Source: Acrasis kona
Taxonomy: Eukaryota > Heterolobosea > Eutetramitea > Acrasida > Acrasidae
DNA: 43,882 bases
Assembly (NCBI GenBank): GCA_026419775.2
Contig: JAOPGA020000536.1
Coordinates: forward strand, 1-43,882
Direction: 5' to 3'
Shown piece after piece: positions 9,357 to 17,961 of this stretch (position 1 is its first letter; every line of letters begins with the position of its first letter). The notes beneath the pieces are model-generated. The model was not told the DNA's origin and ran no database searches. It saw only the letters and a list, made by a program, of their open reading frames with translations. A program made the position numbers and the translations under genes.

Positions 9357-10337
9357 ATGTCAAAGAACTTCCTCAAGCTGATCCCAAGCGGACTGAAGTA
9401 CCAGTTGAACACCAGTGCGAAGAGAATAACTTGTAATGTTTTTCTAACCAAGAGAATTGATTTCTTGCCAAATGGTAGGAGATATAGTTCTGTCGCGAAT
9501 GAACCAGAAAAACCAAAAACAAACGAAGAGGTTATATTGACCGATGATGCACCTTCTACCAATGTATACAACGACGAAGAAGGCGCTTTTCATGAGAACA
9601 AGTTGGAGGACGATGTTAACATTCCGATCTTTTTGAGGCTTTGGAGGGATTACTTTGTAAAATATGCTTTGATTACTTTGGGAACGATCTCTGTAATATG
9701 GATCTTGTACGACGTCACCGATTGGTTCAGCAGCATGTACAATACATTACGAACATTTATTAATTTAATAATAGGACCATCAAAGGAACAGCAAAATACA
9801 TGTTCTCATCAGGTCTAATTGTAGGACTTCTTTTGTCCACCATTGCATGGAGAGTAAGACAGTATGTTTATTACGTTTAGCATTGATTCAAACTTTATAG
9901 ATTCTTCACCATCCGTTCTGCGAGCGTGTACAAGGCTGCCTTAAGAAAAGTTGTCATGGACGAACGCGTCATGAGCAAAATGAAGGCACCGTTGAAACCA
10001 GCCAAGGTGTGTATGACTTTTTATTAATCTTGCTGATGATTTATAGTTTAGAGCACATGCTTATGAATATCCAGACATGAAGAACATGTATGACGTACCT
10101 TTGACCCGTAAACTCCAATTCTGGAAACCTCCACGCATGCAAATGGTTTTCAGAGTCCAAGATGCAAATAACAAACAAGCTGAAGTTTTCTTGGAAGTAA
10201 GCAAGAGGCCTGGAAGAGAAAATATTCTCTCTGATAGGTTCAAGTTCCATTCCCTAACCGTTGAGCTACCAAACCAAGAAATTGTTAACATCAAAGGAGA
10301 AAAGATTGACTACGACCCTAAGAATGGTGTCTTTTAA
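9357..10337 (+). CDS. mitochondrial Tim21-like inner-membrane protein
   Basis: Four exons by my reading: 9357-9736, 9775-9861, 9901-10006 and 10047-10337, with introns of 38, 39 and 40 nt (GTACAA, GTATGT and GTGTGT donors, all TATAG or AATAG acceptors). The 287-residue product begins with a basic, hydroxylated presequence-like region rich in K and R (about residues 1-45, ending NGRRYSS) typical of mitochondrial import. There are two hydrophobic segments (about 102-120 and 136-152) and a C-terminal domain from about 165. That domain begins SVYKAALRKVVMDERV, has a FRAHAYEY element, and ends with beta strands (MVFRVQDANNKQAEVFLEV, FHSLTVEL), the layout of the TIM21/Coa1 domain. TIM21 joins the TIM23 translocase and respiratory-chain assembly at the inner membrane. 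Usual Tim21 has one membrane segment; two here is atypical, so another Coa1-superfamily assembly factor is possible. Confidence 0.55.
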
Positions 10338-10441
10338 AGTAGTTCCGATTGATAGAAATAAATCTTGTTGTTCAGCTTGAGTGTTTAATCTCTTGACATC
10401 TCACTTACATTCATGATTAATTTTAGAAAAGAATTTTTACA

Positions 10442-11757
10442 ATGTCGATTATTGATCTTCCACACGAAGCCCTTCTCGTAAGATTTTATTTATCTACCAT
10501 CTGATCATCTTTGTAGCATGTGTTCCATTACCTCGTGATTGAGGATTTACGTCAAACTATATTCGTCTGCAAAGATTTTTATAAACTTCATGTATGTTCA
10601 GTGCTCTCACTTATATCTTCACACATACGTAGAACTCAGAAGACTTTTACTCTGTATGGAAGACAATTTCAAAAGCATTCTGTGAGCAGTTAGTGGTAGC
10701 TCCAGGTGTTGTAGAGCACATTGACTTATACCACAAATGGCGGCCAATAGCTTTACATTTAGAAAGTAAGAAATTACCCTCCTACTTCCCTTATACTTTA
10801 GAAATACAGAATGCTGATTATCAACAAAAAGACATTATTCTAGAGCACACATTAATTGCAGAACCTATACGGGCATCCACAATAGATTATGCAGAGCAAG
10901 ATGTAGATGTAAGCGGCTCGCCTTTATATAATTTTAATCATCAATAAATAGAAAACAAGAGATGCATCTTTATCCACCTTTTGGAGTTCTAAAGGTTCTG
11001 ACTCTGAAAAATCCAACGAAACTACGATCTACAGTCTGGTCAATCCAGAGTACGCTCAGGACAGGAGTCTTCTATGCTCAAATTACACTAGCTGTACCAA
11101 AGGAAACATTGGCATCACAAGCATAAAATCACTCCTAGTTAAGTTTTTTGAGGCCAGATACCAATTGTAAGTTTTATTCAACTAAAACGTTTAACATTGT
11201 ATAGTAGGAACATTTATGCATCTCGTAGCGTAAGAGTCTCCATCACAGACCAAGCGAATAATGTGTTGTGGAGTTCGGAAGAAATCAAAGTCAATCATTC
11301 TTCAGAAGTACAAGAAATCAACTGTCCAGTCGTCATCATTGAAAAGCTTGACAAAAAAGAAACAATTATTCCGAAAGTACAACGACCAGACATTGAGCAT
11401 TTTTTGGACGAGGACGATGACACTGATATGGAATATGAGGATGAGGAAGAAGAAGAAAATACATTACATAGAGCGATTAGAGCAACTTTGACACATGAAG
11501 AGGTAGCTGACGCCGTACAAATGTATCAAGGAGACGCTTTGATAATGTTTTTGAATAATTTAGCAAAAAAAAAGATTCAAATCATTTCTGCAACGAGGTT
11601 ACATTCGGATAAGCTGTCCAAGATTACGTCCAACAAGGAGGGACGATTGCTTTTAAGGGTTGATTATTTGGGAAAGATACAGAAACAGCCAGGTGATGAG
11701 TTGTACTATACGTGTGTTGAATTCTTGGATCTTGTTGGCGACGCAACTACTGTTTAA
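10442..11757 (+). CDS. F-box protein (5 exons)
   Basis: Exons 10442-10477, 10517-10591, 10633-10908, 10952-11166 and 11205-11757 (introns 38-43 nt) give 384 residues. The N-terminal 45 residues form an F-box: IIDLPHEALLHVFHYL, a short loop, then VCKDFYKLH. F-box proteins bind Skp1 in SCF ubiquitin ligases and present substrates through their C-terminus. Here the rest has no LRR, WD40 or Kelch repeats I can see. It contains an acidic run at about residue 270 (DEDDDTDMEYEDEEEEEE) and a mixed alpha/beta tail. The first exon codes for only 12 residues. The five-exon structure is inferred from frame continuity and matching splice sites. An alternative is two genes, with the second starting after 10952. 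Confidence 0.65.
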
Positions 11758-11805
11758 TAAAAACAAATTATCACTCACATGTGGTCATTAATTAATTTAT
11801 ATAAT

Positions 11806-12489
11806 TTATTTAACAATCATGTCAATAAAGTGTTTATGAAATGTTAGATCCTCTGTTAACTCTGGGTGAAAAACTGTTGCCAACATGTGTTCCTGCTGCG
11901 CTGCTACAATGACATTTTTATCTTTGAATTGTAATGTAGCCAGAACTTGAACGTCGGAATCTGTATTCATTATGGCAGGGGCTCTAATAAAAACTCCTGG
12001 ATAGCTTTTGTCTGCGCCATCAATATGTACTTCAATGTCTTTTTCGAAACTTTGGGCTTGTGATCCAAAATAGTTTCTGCTAATGGTCATGTTCATTTGA
12101 CCTAATAATTTCTTGCCTTCTGACATGTACTCCCTGTTCATGTTTTCAATGTCTCTTGATAATAAAATCGCACCAGCACAAGTACCCCACACTGGCTTTT
12201 TAGACTTTAGATAAGAACTCGAAATTCCCTGAAGTACATTCAGATCCTGATCCTTATAAAAATTTTTGTGCATTTGAGACATGTTGCTTATAACGCTCAT
12301 TGCTGTTGATTCTCCACCTGGTATAATCAGACCATCTATTTGATCTAATTGGCTCGCCCTTCTTACTTCCACGGCATTTATAGTATATTCCGGGTAATCA
12401 GGTGATAATCGAAGAATACTTTCAATATGTTCTCTAAATGCGCCTTGAAGTGCTAAAACACCAATAGTTATAGTCTTTCGATCTCCCAT
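11806..12489 (-). CDS. PDX2: pyridoxal 5'-phosphate synthase, glutaminase subunit PDX2
   Basis: 227 residues, close to the usual length, no introns. It is a class I glutamine amidotransferase of the PdxT/SNO family: IGVLALQGAFREH at the start, GGEST at 58-62, the nucleophile Cys104 in WGTCAGA, and His208/Glu210 in VFHPE completing the triad. It hydrolyses glutamine and channels ammonia to PDX1, which makes PLP from ribose 5-phosphate and glyceraldehyde 3-phosphate in the cytosol. ATG at 12489. The gene is divergent from PDX1 with 125 bp between the start codons, the same head-to-head arrangement known for yeast SNO/SNZ pairs. All catalytic residues are present. Confidence 0.96.
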   Translation of the reverse strand: MGDRKTITIGVLALQGAFREHIESILRLSPDYPEYTINAVEVRRASQLDQIDGLIIPGGESTAMSVISNMSQMHKNFYKDQDLNVLQGISSSYLKSKKPVWGTCAGAILLSRDIENMNREYMSEGKKLLGQMNMTISRNYFGSQAQSFEKDIEVHIDGADKSYPGVFIRAPAIMNTDSDVQVLATLQFKDKNVIVAAQQEHMLATVFHPELTEDLTFHKHFIDMIVK

Positions 12490-12614
12490 TTTTTGACGGA
12501 ACTCAGCATGGCAAATTCCTCGCTTACAAGACGGATAGCTTCTAGGCTAAACGGATCTCCGGAAACGAGTTCAAAATCAATTTCGTCTCTGATATCCACA
12601 AACAACAAACAATA
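12490..12614. promoter_or_regulatory. shared intergenic promoter region of PDX2 and PDX1
   Basis: The only sequence between the two divergent start codons is 125 bp, so it must hold both 5' UTRs and promoters unless these extend into the genes. The bases just before the PDX1 ATG are A/C-rich (acaaacaacaaacaata), a pattern seen before other starts here. I see no clear TATA box. Coordinated expression of the two subunits is inference. Confidence 0.6.
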
Positions 12615-13568
12615 ATGGTAACAGGCACAAACGGAACAACTACCAATGGCGATCACAAGACTGGCACCTTCAAGGTTAAGACAGGGCTTGCACAAATGTT
12701 AAAGGGAGGCGTGATTATGGATGTCGTTAACGCCGAACAAGCTAAGATCGCAGAAGAAGCAGGAGCAGTAGCGGTTATGGCCTTAGAAAAAATACCTAGC
12801 GACATTCGTAAATCAGGGGGTGTGTGTCGAATGACCGATCCAAAACTAATTAAGGAGATTCAAGCAGCAGTTAGTATACCTGTGATGGCCAAGGTCAGAA
12901 TCGGACACTTTGTAGAGGCTCAAGTTCTACAATCAATAAACGTCGATTTTATTGATGAGAGCGAGGTGCTAACCAATGCCGACGACGAGTACCACATTGA
13001 TAAGAATACATTCAGCATCCCATTTGTATGTGGTAGCAGAGATTTGGGTGAGGCCATGAGAAGAGTAAACGAGGGAGCAGCAATGATCCGCTCAAAGGGT
13101 GAAGCAGGTACAGGCAACGTGGTACACGCCGTCAAGCACGCACGTGCAATCAATTCACAAATCAAAAAACTTCAGTCAATGTCAGACGAAGAGATCAGCG
13201 ACTATGCAAAAGAACAAAGAGTACCTCTAGAGTTAGTACAAAAGATCCAAAAAGAACAAAAGCTTCCGGTTGTATTATTTGCTGCTGGTGGAATTGCAAC
13301 CCCTGCTGATGCCGCACTCATGATGCAATTAGGCATGGACGGTGTCTTTGTTGGTTCAGGTATTTTCAAGTCAACAAATCCATCCAAAATGGCCAGAGCC
13401 ATTGTTCAAGCAACTACAAACTATCAAGATCCACATGTCATAGCTGATGTAAGCACAGATTTGGGCGACGCCATGCCTGGTCTCAACGACAAGGGACTAG
13501 ACGAGCGATGGGCGGTAAAAGAATATGGACCTGGTGTGAAAGGTCATGTATCCACAAAGATCAATTAG
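12615..13568 (+). CDS. PDX1: pyridoxal 5'-phosphate synthase, PdxS/SNZ subunit PDX1
   Basis: 317 residues, single exon, TAG stop. A clear PdxS/SNZ (beta/alpha)8 barrel: [62 protein letters not shown] and the [20 protein letters not shown] phosphate site. Asp36, Lys93 and Lys161 correspond to the bacterial PdxS residues Asp24, Lys81 and Lys149 at a constant offset of 12, so the two covalent-intermediate lysines and the catalytic aspartate are all present. The first 18 residues ([14 protein letters not shown]) form a polar extension. With PDX2 it makes vitamin B6 de novo; such clusters form a PDX1 dodecamer decorated by PDX2. The next gene encodes a PLP-dependent enzyme. Confidence 0.97.
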   Translation: MVTGTNGTTTNGDHKTGTFKVKTGLAQMLKGGVIMDVVNAEQAKIAEEAGAVAVMALEKIPSDIRKSGGVCRMTDPKLIKEIQAAVSIPVMAKVRIGHFVEAQVLQSINVDFIDESEVLTNADDEYHIDKNTFSIPFVCGSRDLGEAMRRVNEGAAMIRSKGEAGTGNVVHAVKHARAINSQIKKLQSMSDEEISDYAKEQRVPLELVQKIQKEQKLPVVLFAAGGIATPADAALMMQLGMDGVFVGSGIFKSTNPSKMARAIVQATTNYQDPHVIADVSTDLGDAMPGLNDKGLDERWAVKEYGPGVKGHVSTKIN

Positions 13569-13744
13569 ATCTATGAAAATAAAAAATTGTTGTTATTCAC
13601 ACAATGTTGGTGTTACAAAATTATAACGTTTTATGGATCATTTTTGTTCCGAGTGAATGATGCATGGGATTGGTTCGGGGTATAATACGCGGGATTATAT
13701 AGATCAAACAAAAATCGGAACAAAGAAAATCCGTAACACAAACA

Positions 13745-15121
13745 ATGACAAAAGTGAGAGCTGACCAAGAGGATTGCACTGCAACATCACACGAACAGTT
13801 CCACAAGCCAGAGCTATCTAAGAGGTCGCACCACTTCCGCGTCAATCCAGCCTTCTTTGGCGTCAAGAGCGTCATTATGGCTGACCCCTATGATGCAGTA
13901 TCAAATCCCAATGGCGTGTTGAGCATTGGTGTAGCCCACAATATTCTGGTTTCGGACATCATGTGCGAAAAGATTGACCAAATCAACAAGAAGCACAAGA
14001 CCGATCCCGTTGATTTGGACTACACTGACTACACAGGTTCCCCTCAATTCAAGGTAGCTCTAGCACACATGTTGAAGAAACATGTGTTCCGCACCAAGCA
14101 CCAGGTTGAACCAAAGCACGTTGTTGCATTCAATGGGGCCGTGTCAATCATTGAGAACGTGATGGCCGCTCTATGCGATGACAATGAGTATGTCATGATT
14201 CCTGCACCAATGTACCATGCATTTGAGAATGACATCAACAAGAGGTTTAACTGCAGAGTGTTACCTATGCACATGGCCTATGATCCGGAAATTAACGAAT
14301 TTGTCATAGACAAGAGCATTGCACAACGCACATTAAACCAAGCAAGAGAAAAGGGTCTTAACGTACGCGCCTTCCTACTGTGTCAACCAAACAATCCTAC
14401 AGGAGACATTTACCATAGAGAAATCATTGAGTGGCTCATTGACTGGACTGCCAAGGAGGGAATTCATTTCATTAGCGACGAAGTTTATGCATTGAGTGTA
14501 TTCACATCAAGTCCAACCCCATTCATATCGGCAGGAGAAATCATGCTTGAAGCACTAAATGAAAAGTCACCCTCACTAAGGCACCATGACTACAGCCATG
14601 TACACATCATTTATTCTCTAAGTAAAGATTTCACTTTGAACGGCTTCAGAGTGGGTGTCCTATACACACATCACATTGACCTTTTGGAGACCATGAGAGC
14701 CGTCGGTATGTACCATGAGATTAGCACACAATCACAGACATTGCTTACACACATGCTGTTGGATGATGAGTTTGTAGAGTACTTTACAAAAACCAACCAA
14801 GAGAGATTAACAAATACATACGTTCAAGCCGCAGCCATCCTTGACAAGTACAACATTCCATTCGTCAAACCAAACGCTGGTGTGTTCCTGTGGATCAACT
14901 TTGAACATCTAATACGTAAAAAGTTAAAAAAGCAAGAAATTGATATGGTTGATGAGAAGTTATTCTGGGATGGAATGCTGCTTCAGGCCAAAGTATACTT
15001 GCCAGCTGGTCACTTTTTCCACTGCGACATTCCTGGTTGGTTTAGACTTTGTTTTACTTGCAAGAGCTTGAGTATTGTAGAAACATGTGTAAAAAGAATA
15101 GTCGACTGGGCGAACTTGTAA
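13745..15121 (+). CDS. PLP-dependent fold-type I aminotransferase (ACC-synthase-like group)
   Basis: 458 residues, single exon, start ATG at 13745 preceded by acacaaaca. Class I/II aminotransferase features in order: DYTDYTGSPQFKVALAHM (substrate-side N-terminal motif), NNPTG at 216-220, SDEVY with Asp245 for the pyridine nitrogen, SLSKD with the PLP lysine Lys294, GFRVG with the phosphate arginine Arg302, and GWFRLCF with the carboxylate arginine Arg434. The spacing and the Y-G-P-type N-terminal motif resemble the 1-aminocyclopropane-1-carboxylate synthase-like group rather than classical aspartate aminotransferase, but the substrate cannot be read from the sequence. It sits 176 bp downstream of PDX1 in the same direction and its cofactor is the product of PDX1/PDX2. 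The physical link may be chance. Confidence 0.88.
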   Translation: MTKVRADQEDCTATSHEQFHKPELSKRSHHFRVNPAFFGVKSVIMADPYDAVSNPNGVLSIGVAHNILVSDIMCEKIDQINKKHKTDPVDLDYTDYTGSPQFKVALAHMLKKHVFRTKHQVEPKHVVAFNGAVSIIENVMAALCDDNEYVMIPAPMYHAFENDINKRFNCRVLPMHMAYDPEINEFVIDKSIAQRTLNQAREKGLNVRAFLLCQPNNPTGDIYHREIIEWLIDWTAKEGIHFISDEVYALSVFTSSPTPFISAGEIMLEALNEKSPSLRHHDYSHVHIIYSLSKDFTLNGFRVGVLYTHHIDLLETMRAVGMYHEISTQSQTLLTHMLLDDEFVEYFTKTNQERLTNTYVQAAAILDKYNIPFVKPNAGVFLWINFEHLIRKKLKKQEIDMVDEKLFWDGMLLQAKVYLPAGHFFHCDIPGWFRLCFTCKSLSIVETCVKRIVDWANL

Positions 15122-15221
15122 CTTGTATCATATTTATTTAATAAACATAACATTGGCCTAAATGATAGACGTTTGATTCTTTCCCATCACAACAGGTCTT
15201 GATGTTTGTTCTTTTTTGTAA

Positions 15222-16073
15222 ATGAAGTATGAGGTGTTACTTTTGGGAGAACGTTTGGAGGATGGAGTTTGCAACATTTGCAGCACGGTGATTAGGAATA
15301 ACAAAATATTGCATCTTTTAAATTGTGGAGATGGTACTCAAAAATATTTTATCGACAATAATTTGAGCTTTGCACGCGTACAGGTCATTTTGATTACTAA
15401 TCTTGGTAGGCAGATTTTTGGATTGCCAGGGTTCTTAGCAATGTTGTTATACAAAAAGCCCCATGATAAACAAACAACCGTTATTGGACCCAAAGGATTA
15501 AAGGACCATCTCAAAAACATATTCATGATAACAGACACATACATTTCAAAACTCAATTTGGTAATTATGGAGGTTGATGGCACTGAACAAGAGCAAGTTT
15601 TTAAATTTGACATTGAATCTAAAACGTCAATGTTGTTTCATGCTTATGCAGTAAGTGGCAACCAACAGAAAATTGTTTATAAAATGGGAGAGTGTAGGAT
15701 GACAATTGATAGACACAAAGCAATGGACATGGGTGTGACTCAAGGTTGTCATTTTAAAGATTTGAGTAACTATAAACCGGTTACACTGGAGACGGGTATA
15801 ACTATCGATCCTTCCCAGCTTACAAAAATAACCTATAATAAAGCGTTATTAGTTTGTCCAACCATTAGTGAAATGGAAGTACATGATTTGAAACAAATTA
15901 TCTCAAATGTCTTGAACGTCATGATTGTGTCTCCTCAAACAAATGATTTTGTTCAATGTTCACAATTTCTGGGCAGTCTTTTGATTGCACCTTCTCATTT
16001 ACATAAAAAAGAATTATGGTGTTCGGACGGTGTGGATTTGAAACAGGTCTCCTGTGAAGGTATTAATTTTTAA
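15222..16073 (+). CDS. RNase Z-like beta-lactamase-fold protein lacking the metal motif (ELAC2 N-half-like)
   Basis: 283 residues, single exon. It follows the N-terminal half of long-form tRNase Z (ELAC2): NCGDGTQKYF at 34-43, LSFARVQVILITNLGRQIFGLPGFL at 48-72 (broken into the key parts ARVQVILITN and IFGLPGFL), TVIGPKGLKDHL at 86-97, IVYKMGE, then MGVTQGCHFKDL and KPVTLETG. At the place of the metal-binding HxHxDH motif it has TNLGRQ, so it cannot bind zinc as active RNase Z does. In the long form this inactive half carries the flexible arm and pairs with the active C-half. Here the frame stops at 16073 and no C-half follows. It could be a scaffold partner of a separate short RNase Z, or have a new role; both are inference. 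Confidence 0.7.
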   Translation: MKYEVLLLGERLEDGVCNICSTVIRNNKILHLLNCGDGTQKYFIDNNLSFARVQVILITNLGRQIFGLPGFLAMLLYKKPHDKQTTVIGPKGLKDHLKNIFMITDTYISKLNLVIMEVDGTEQEQVFKFDIESKTSMLFHAYAVSGNQQKIVYKMGECRMTIDRHKAMDMGVTQGCHFKDLSNYKPVTLETGITIDPSQLTKITYNKALLVCPTISEMEVHDLKQIISNVLNVMIVSPQTNDFVQCSQFLGSLLIAPSHLHKKELWCSDGVDLKQVSCEGINF

Positions 16074-16150
16074 ATAAAGGCACTTACACAAACTACTTCA
16101 TGTTCTTGCTTTTGTAAGATTACCACATAAGACAACTAGACTAGTTCACA

Positions 16151-16528
16151 ATGGTAGTCATTGAGGAAGTAAACGATCCGAAAAATATAGAACAGGACAG
16201 AGAAGCACACAAGAGGTACAAGCGAGTCCCGAAGAAACCTAGTAACATTAATCGGTTCAAACAAAGCGAAGATGATTCTGTGATCATCCCAAACAAATCA
16301 GCCGAACGAAGGAGGGAGAAGAGAGAGAAAGAAGACAGAAGGATCAAAATATATATAGCCTCTGTGCTTGTAGCAAGTATCGTGTTGGGATTTGCACCTC
16401 TAAGACACCTTAACAAACCAAAGCTTCTTAATAGGTTTATTCATACTTTTATAACACCGTTTACAAGTGTTTTCAAAGTGTCGGCACTCTGTCTTTTTGG
16501 TGCACTTGTGTTGGTAGTTCAAGATTAA
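16151..16528 (+). CDS. small membrane protein, 125 aa
   Basis: ATG at 16151, TAA at 16526-16528, no intron. The first 75 residues are strongly charged, with a basic cluster (RRREKREKEDRR) just before two hydrophobic segments at about 75-92 (YIASVLVASIVLGFAPL) and 104-123 (FKVSALCLFGALVLVV). It looks like a small tail- or hairpin-anchored membrane protein with a cytosolic charged N-terminus. The family is not recognised. It follows the RNase Z-like gene by 77 bp in the same direction. Confidence 0.55.
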   Translation: MVVIEEVNDPKNIEQDREAHKRYKRVPKKPSNINRFKQSEDDSVIIPNKSAERRREKREKEDRRIKIYIASVLVASIVLGFAPLRHLNKPKLLNRFIHTFITPFTSVFKVSALCLFGALVLVVQD

Positions 16529-16617
16529 CGCATCGTCATTATTAGCATGTTCTGGTTGTTCACCCCATGAGTTATTTCTTTGGAATCCAAACGTTAATTA
16601 AATAAAAAAAACTTAAT

Positions 16618-16857
16618 TTATTCATCATTCAAATGTTTGGCAATCTCCATAGATTTTAAAAGTGTTTGACTAGGTTGGTGTATAGCTCCAGAAACAAATT
16701 CCTCATTTTCTTGATGCTTTGCTTCATATACGTCACTTTTATCTGACTCCTCCATACTTGGTGCGTTCGCATTCTCAAGTCTTCTCATATATTCATGAGG
16801 GCCCATTGTTTCTGCTATAGCCTCCAACTCTTCTTTTGATGGTTCTGTTGTGTTCAT
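16618..16857 (-). CDS. small hydrophilic protein, 79 aa
   Basis: Complete ATG-to-TAA frame of 79 residues, rich in Glu, Met and Ser and without hydrophobic segments. It starts MNTTEPSKEELEAIAETMG and ends with a helical AKHLNDE. It converges with the membrane-protein gene at 16528 (gap 89 bp). The upstream side, 16858-16900, is AT-rich (tatatttagtt, tatatata), consistent with a promoter. The family is not recognised; the short length keeps confidence moderate. Confidence 0.45.
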   Translation of the reverse strand: MNTTEPSKEELEAIAETMGPHEYMRRLENANAPSMEESDKSDVYEAKHQENEEFVSGAIHQPSQTLLKSMEIAKHLNDE

Positions 16858-17343
16858 TTTGTTATATTTAGTTAGTGATTTATATATAGATCGTAATTAA
16901 GCGAGAACAGAGTACCTCAAACAGGTTATTGTTTGTTTGATCGATACTGAGTATAATCGATAGATGTTCAAAAGGGCTTCCATCGAATATCAAAACAACA
17001 TTGAAACATTTTCACTTTTAATTTTCAAAACAATTTTGTAGATTTTGTCGCAACACTATTCTAAAGTTTGTAGTTTGTGACTTAGACATTAATCTTTTGT
17101 ATTCTGAACCACAATTTACATACATGTGATGTGGAACAATTTTTATTTTCCTGTCTGCGTTGAAATACAGTAAAGCATAATGTCAAAGCAAATTGTTTGT
17201 GACTTTTCATTGTTACAATGTGAAATTCTTACACCACAAACATTAATTCATTAATCCCATTTAGTATATTAATGCTATTATTACACAGTGATCGTGACTG
17301 TTAAATCTATTTTTGAACGAATCTCTTCCAAATAAACACAGTC
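16858..17343. other. intergenic, no gene seen
   Basis: A 486-bp AT-rich stretch between two divergently placed small genes. No coding frame of useful length, no tRNA-like structure and no obvious repeat. It presumably holds the promoters of 16618-16857 (minus) and 17344-17664 (plus). Confidence 0.5.
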
Positions 17344-17664
17344 ATGAAAAACGAAGTCCCGCCGAGGTTATTAAAGGACCTTGCAGAGGAAGACATACAA
17401 GACATACTAGACACTATTTCTCAACAAAGTTCTACAAGCAAAGATAAATTCGACTACGTCGAGGAAGCACAGCAAGGTCTTTCACCAGTCGCGTCCGCAG
17501 AACCGTCAACAAGCATTACATCTGACAACAAAATTGTATTCGTACAGTATGATCCTAAGATAAAGAAGGTTGGTGGCGATAAAACATTAATGTCAAGAGG
17601 GGATACATTCGCCAAGAAGAAGACTTTGTATGACGAGTTTAAATGTAGATTTGACTTCCGGTAG
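17344..17664 (+). CDS. small unknown protein, 106 aa
   Basis: ATG at 17344 preceded by aataaacacagtc, TAG at 17662-17664. The N-terminal 30 residues are likely helical and acidic (LLKDLAEEDIQDILDTI). The middle is Ser/Thr/Pro-rich and probably disordered. The C-terminal 40 residues hold a beta-like patch (NKIVFVQYDPKIKKV) and a basic tail ending KCRFDFR. No family recognised. Its 3' end lies only 24 bp from an open frame on the other strand (17688-17954). Confidence 0.45.
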   Translation: MKNEVPPRLLKDLAEEDIQDILDTISQQSSTSKDKFDYVEEAQQGLSPVASAEPSTSITSDNKIVFVQYDPKIKKVGGDKTLMSRGDTFAKKKTLYDEFKCRFDFR

Positions 17665-17687
17665 GGACATGTTATTTATGTACATTA

Positions 17688-17954
17688 TCAAACATTTATT
17701 AAATTATAGTAGTTATTTAAGTTGGTTGTTAGTCTCATAGAATTAATCTCATCTTTGATGCGGTCGACAACACAGTCCGAGAACATCATCAATTCTACCA
17801 AACAGGGTGCGCTTAATGTATCTGGATGATAGCAGCATATATGTTCTTCTAAGAAGTGACATACCGCTCGCCCACATCTACGTCGGCCCTCGGGTGCCGT
17901 GGGAACTATTTCCGGAATCCTGAAAGTAGGAACCCAACCACGAATTAAATCTCC
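17688..17954 (-). CDS. orphan coding-like frame (possible terminal exon)
   Basis: Reading leftward from about 17954 to a TGA at 17688-17690 there is an uninterrupted frame of about 88 codons with no ATG near its start. It includes Cys-rich, protein-like text (RRCGRAVCHFLEEHICC, then PCLVELMMFSDCVVDRIKDE). GC content is visibly higher than in neighbouring non-coding DNA, which supports coding. It lies directly downstream of the mARC gene on the same strand. A GTACGT donor inside the last mARC codons could splice to a TTTCAG acceptor at about 17924 in the right phase, giving a mARC form with an alternative C-terminus. It may equally be a separate gene whose first exon I cannot place. Confidence 0.35.
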   Translation of the reverse strand, partial: GDLIRGWVPTFRIPEIVPTAPEGRRRCGRAVCHFLEEHICCYHPDTLSAPCLVELMMFSDCVVDRIKDEINSMRLTTNLNNYYNLINV

Positions 17955-17961
17955 TAAATTT

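Noticed and set aside
12468-12695. Minus-strand frame over the PDX1 start and PDX promoter, partly protein-like ([20 protein letters not shown])
   Set aside because: It overlaps PDX1 coding sequence and the PDX2 start in another frame and matches no family; best seen as a shadow plus 5' UTR.
17041-17343. Possible tRNA or snRNA in the intergenic gaps
   Set aside because: I looked for the B-box GGTTCGA pattern and snRNA signatures and saw none; a proper scan was not possible.
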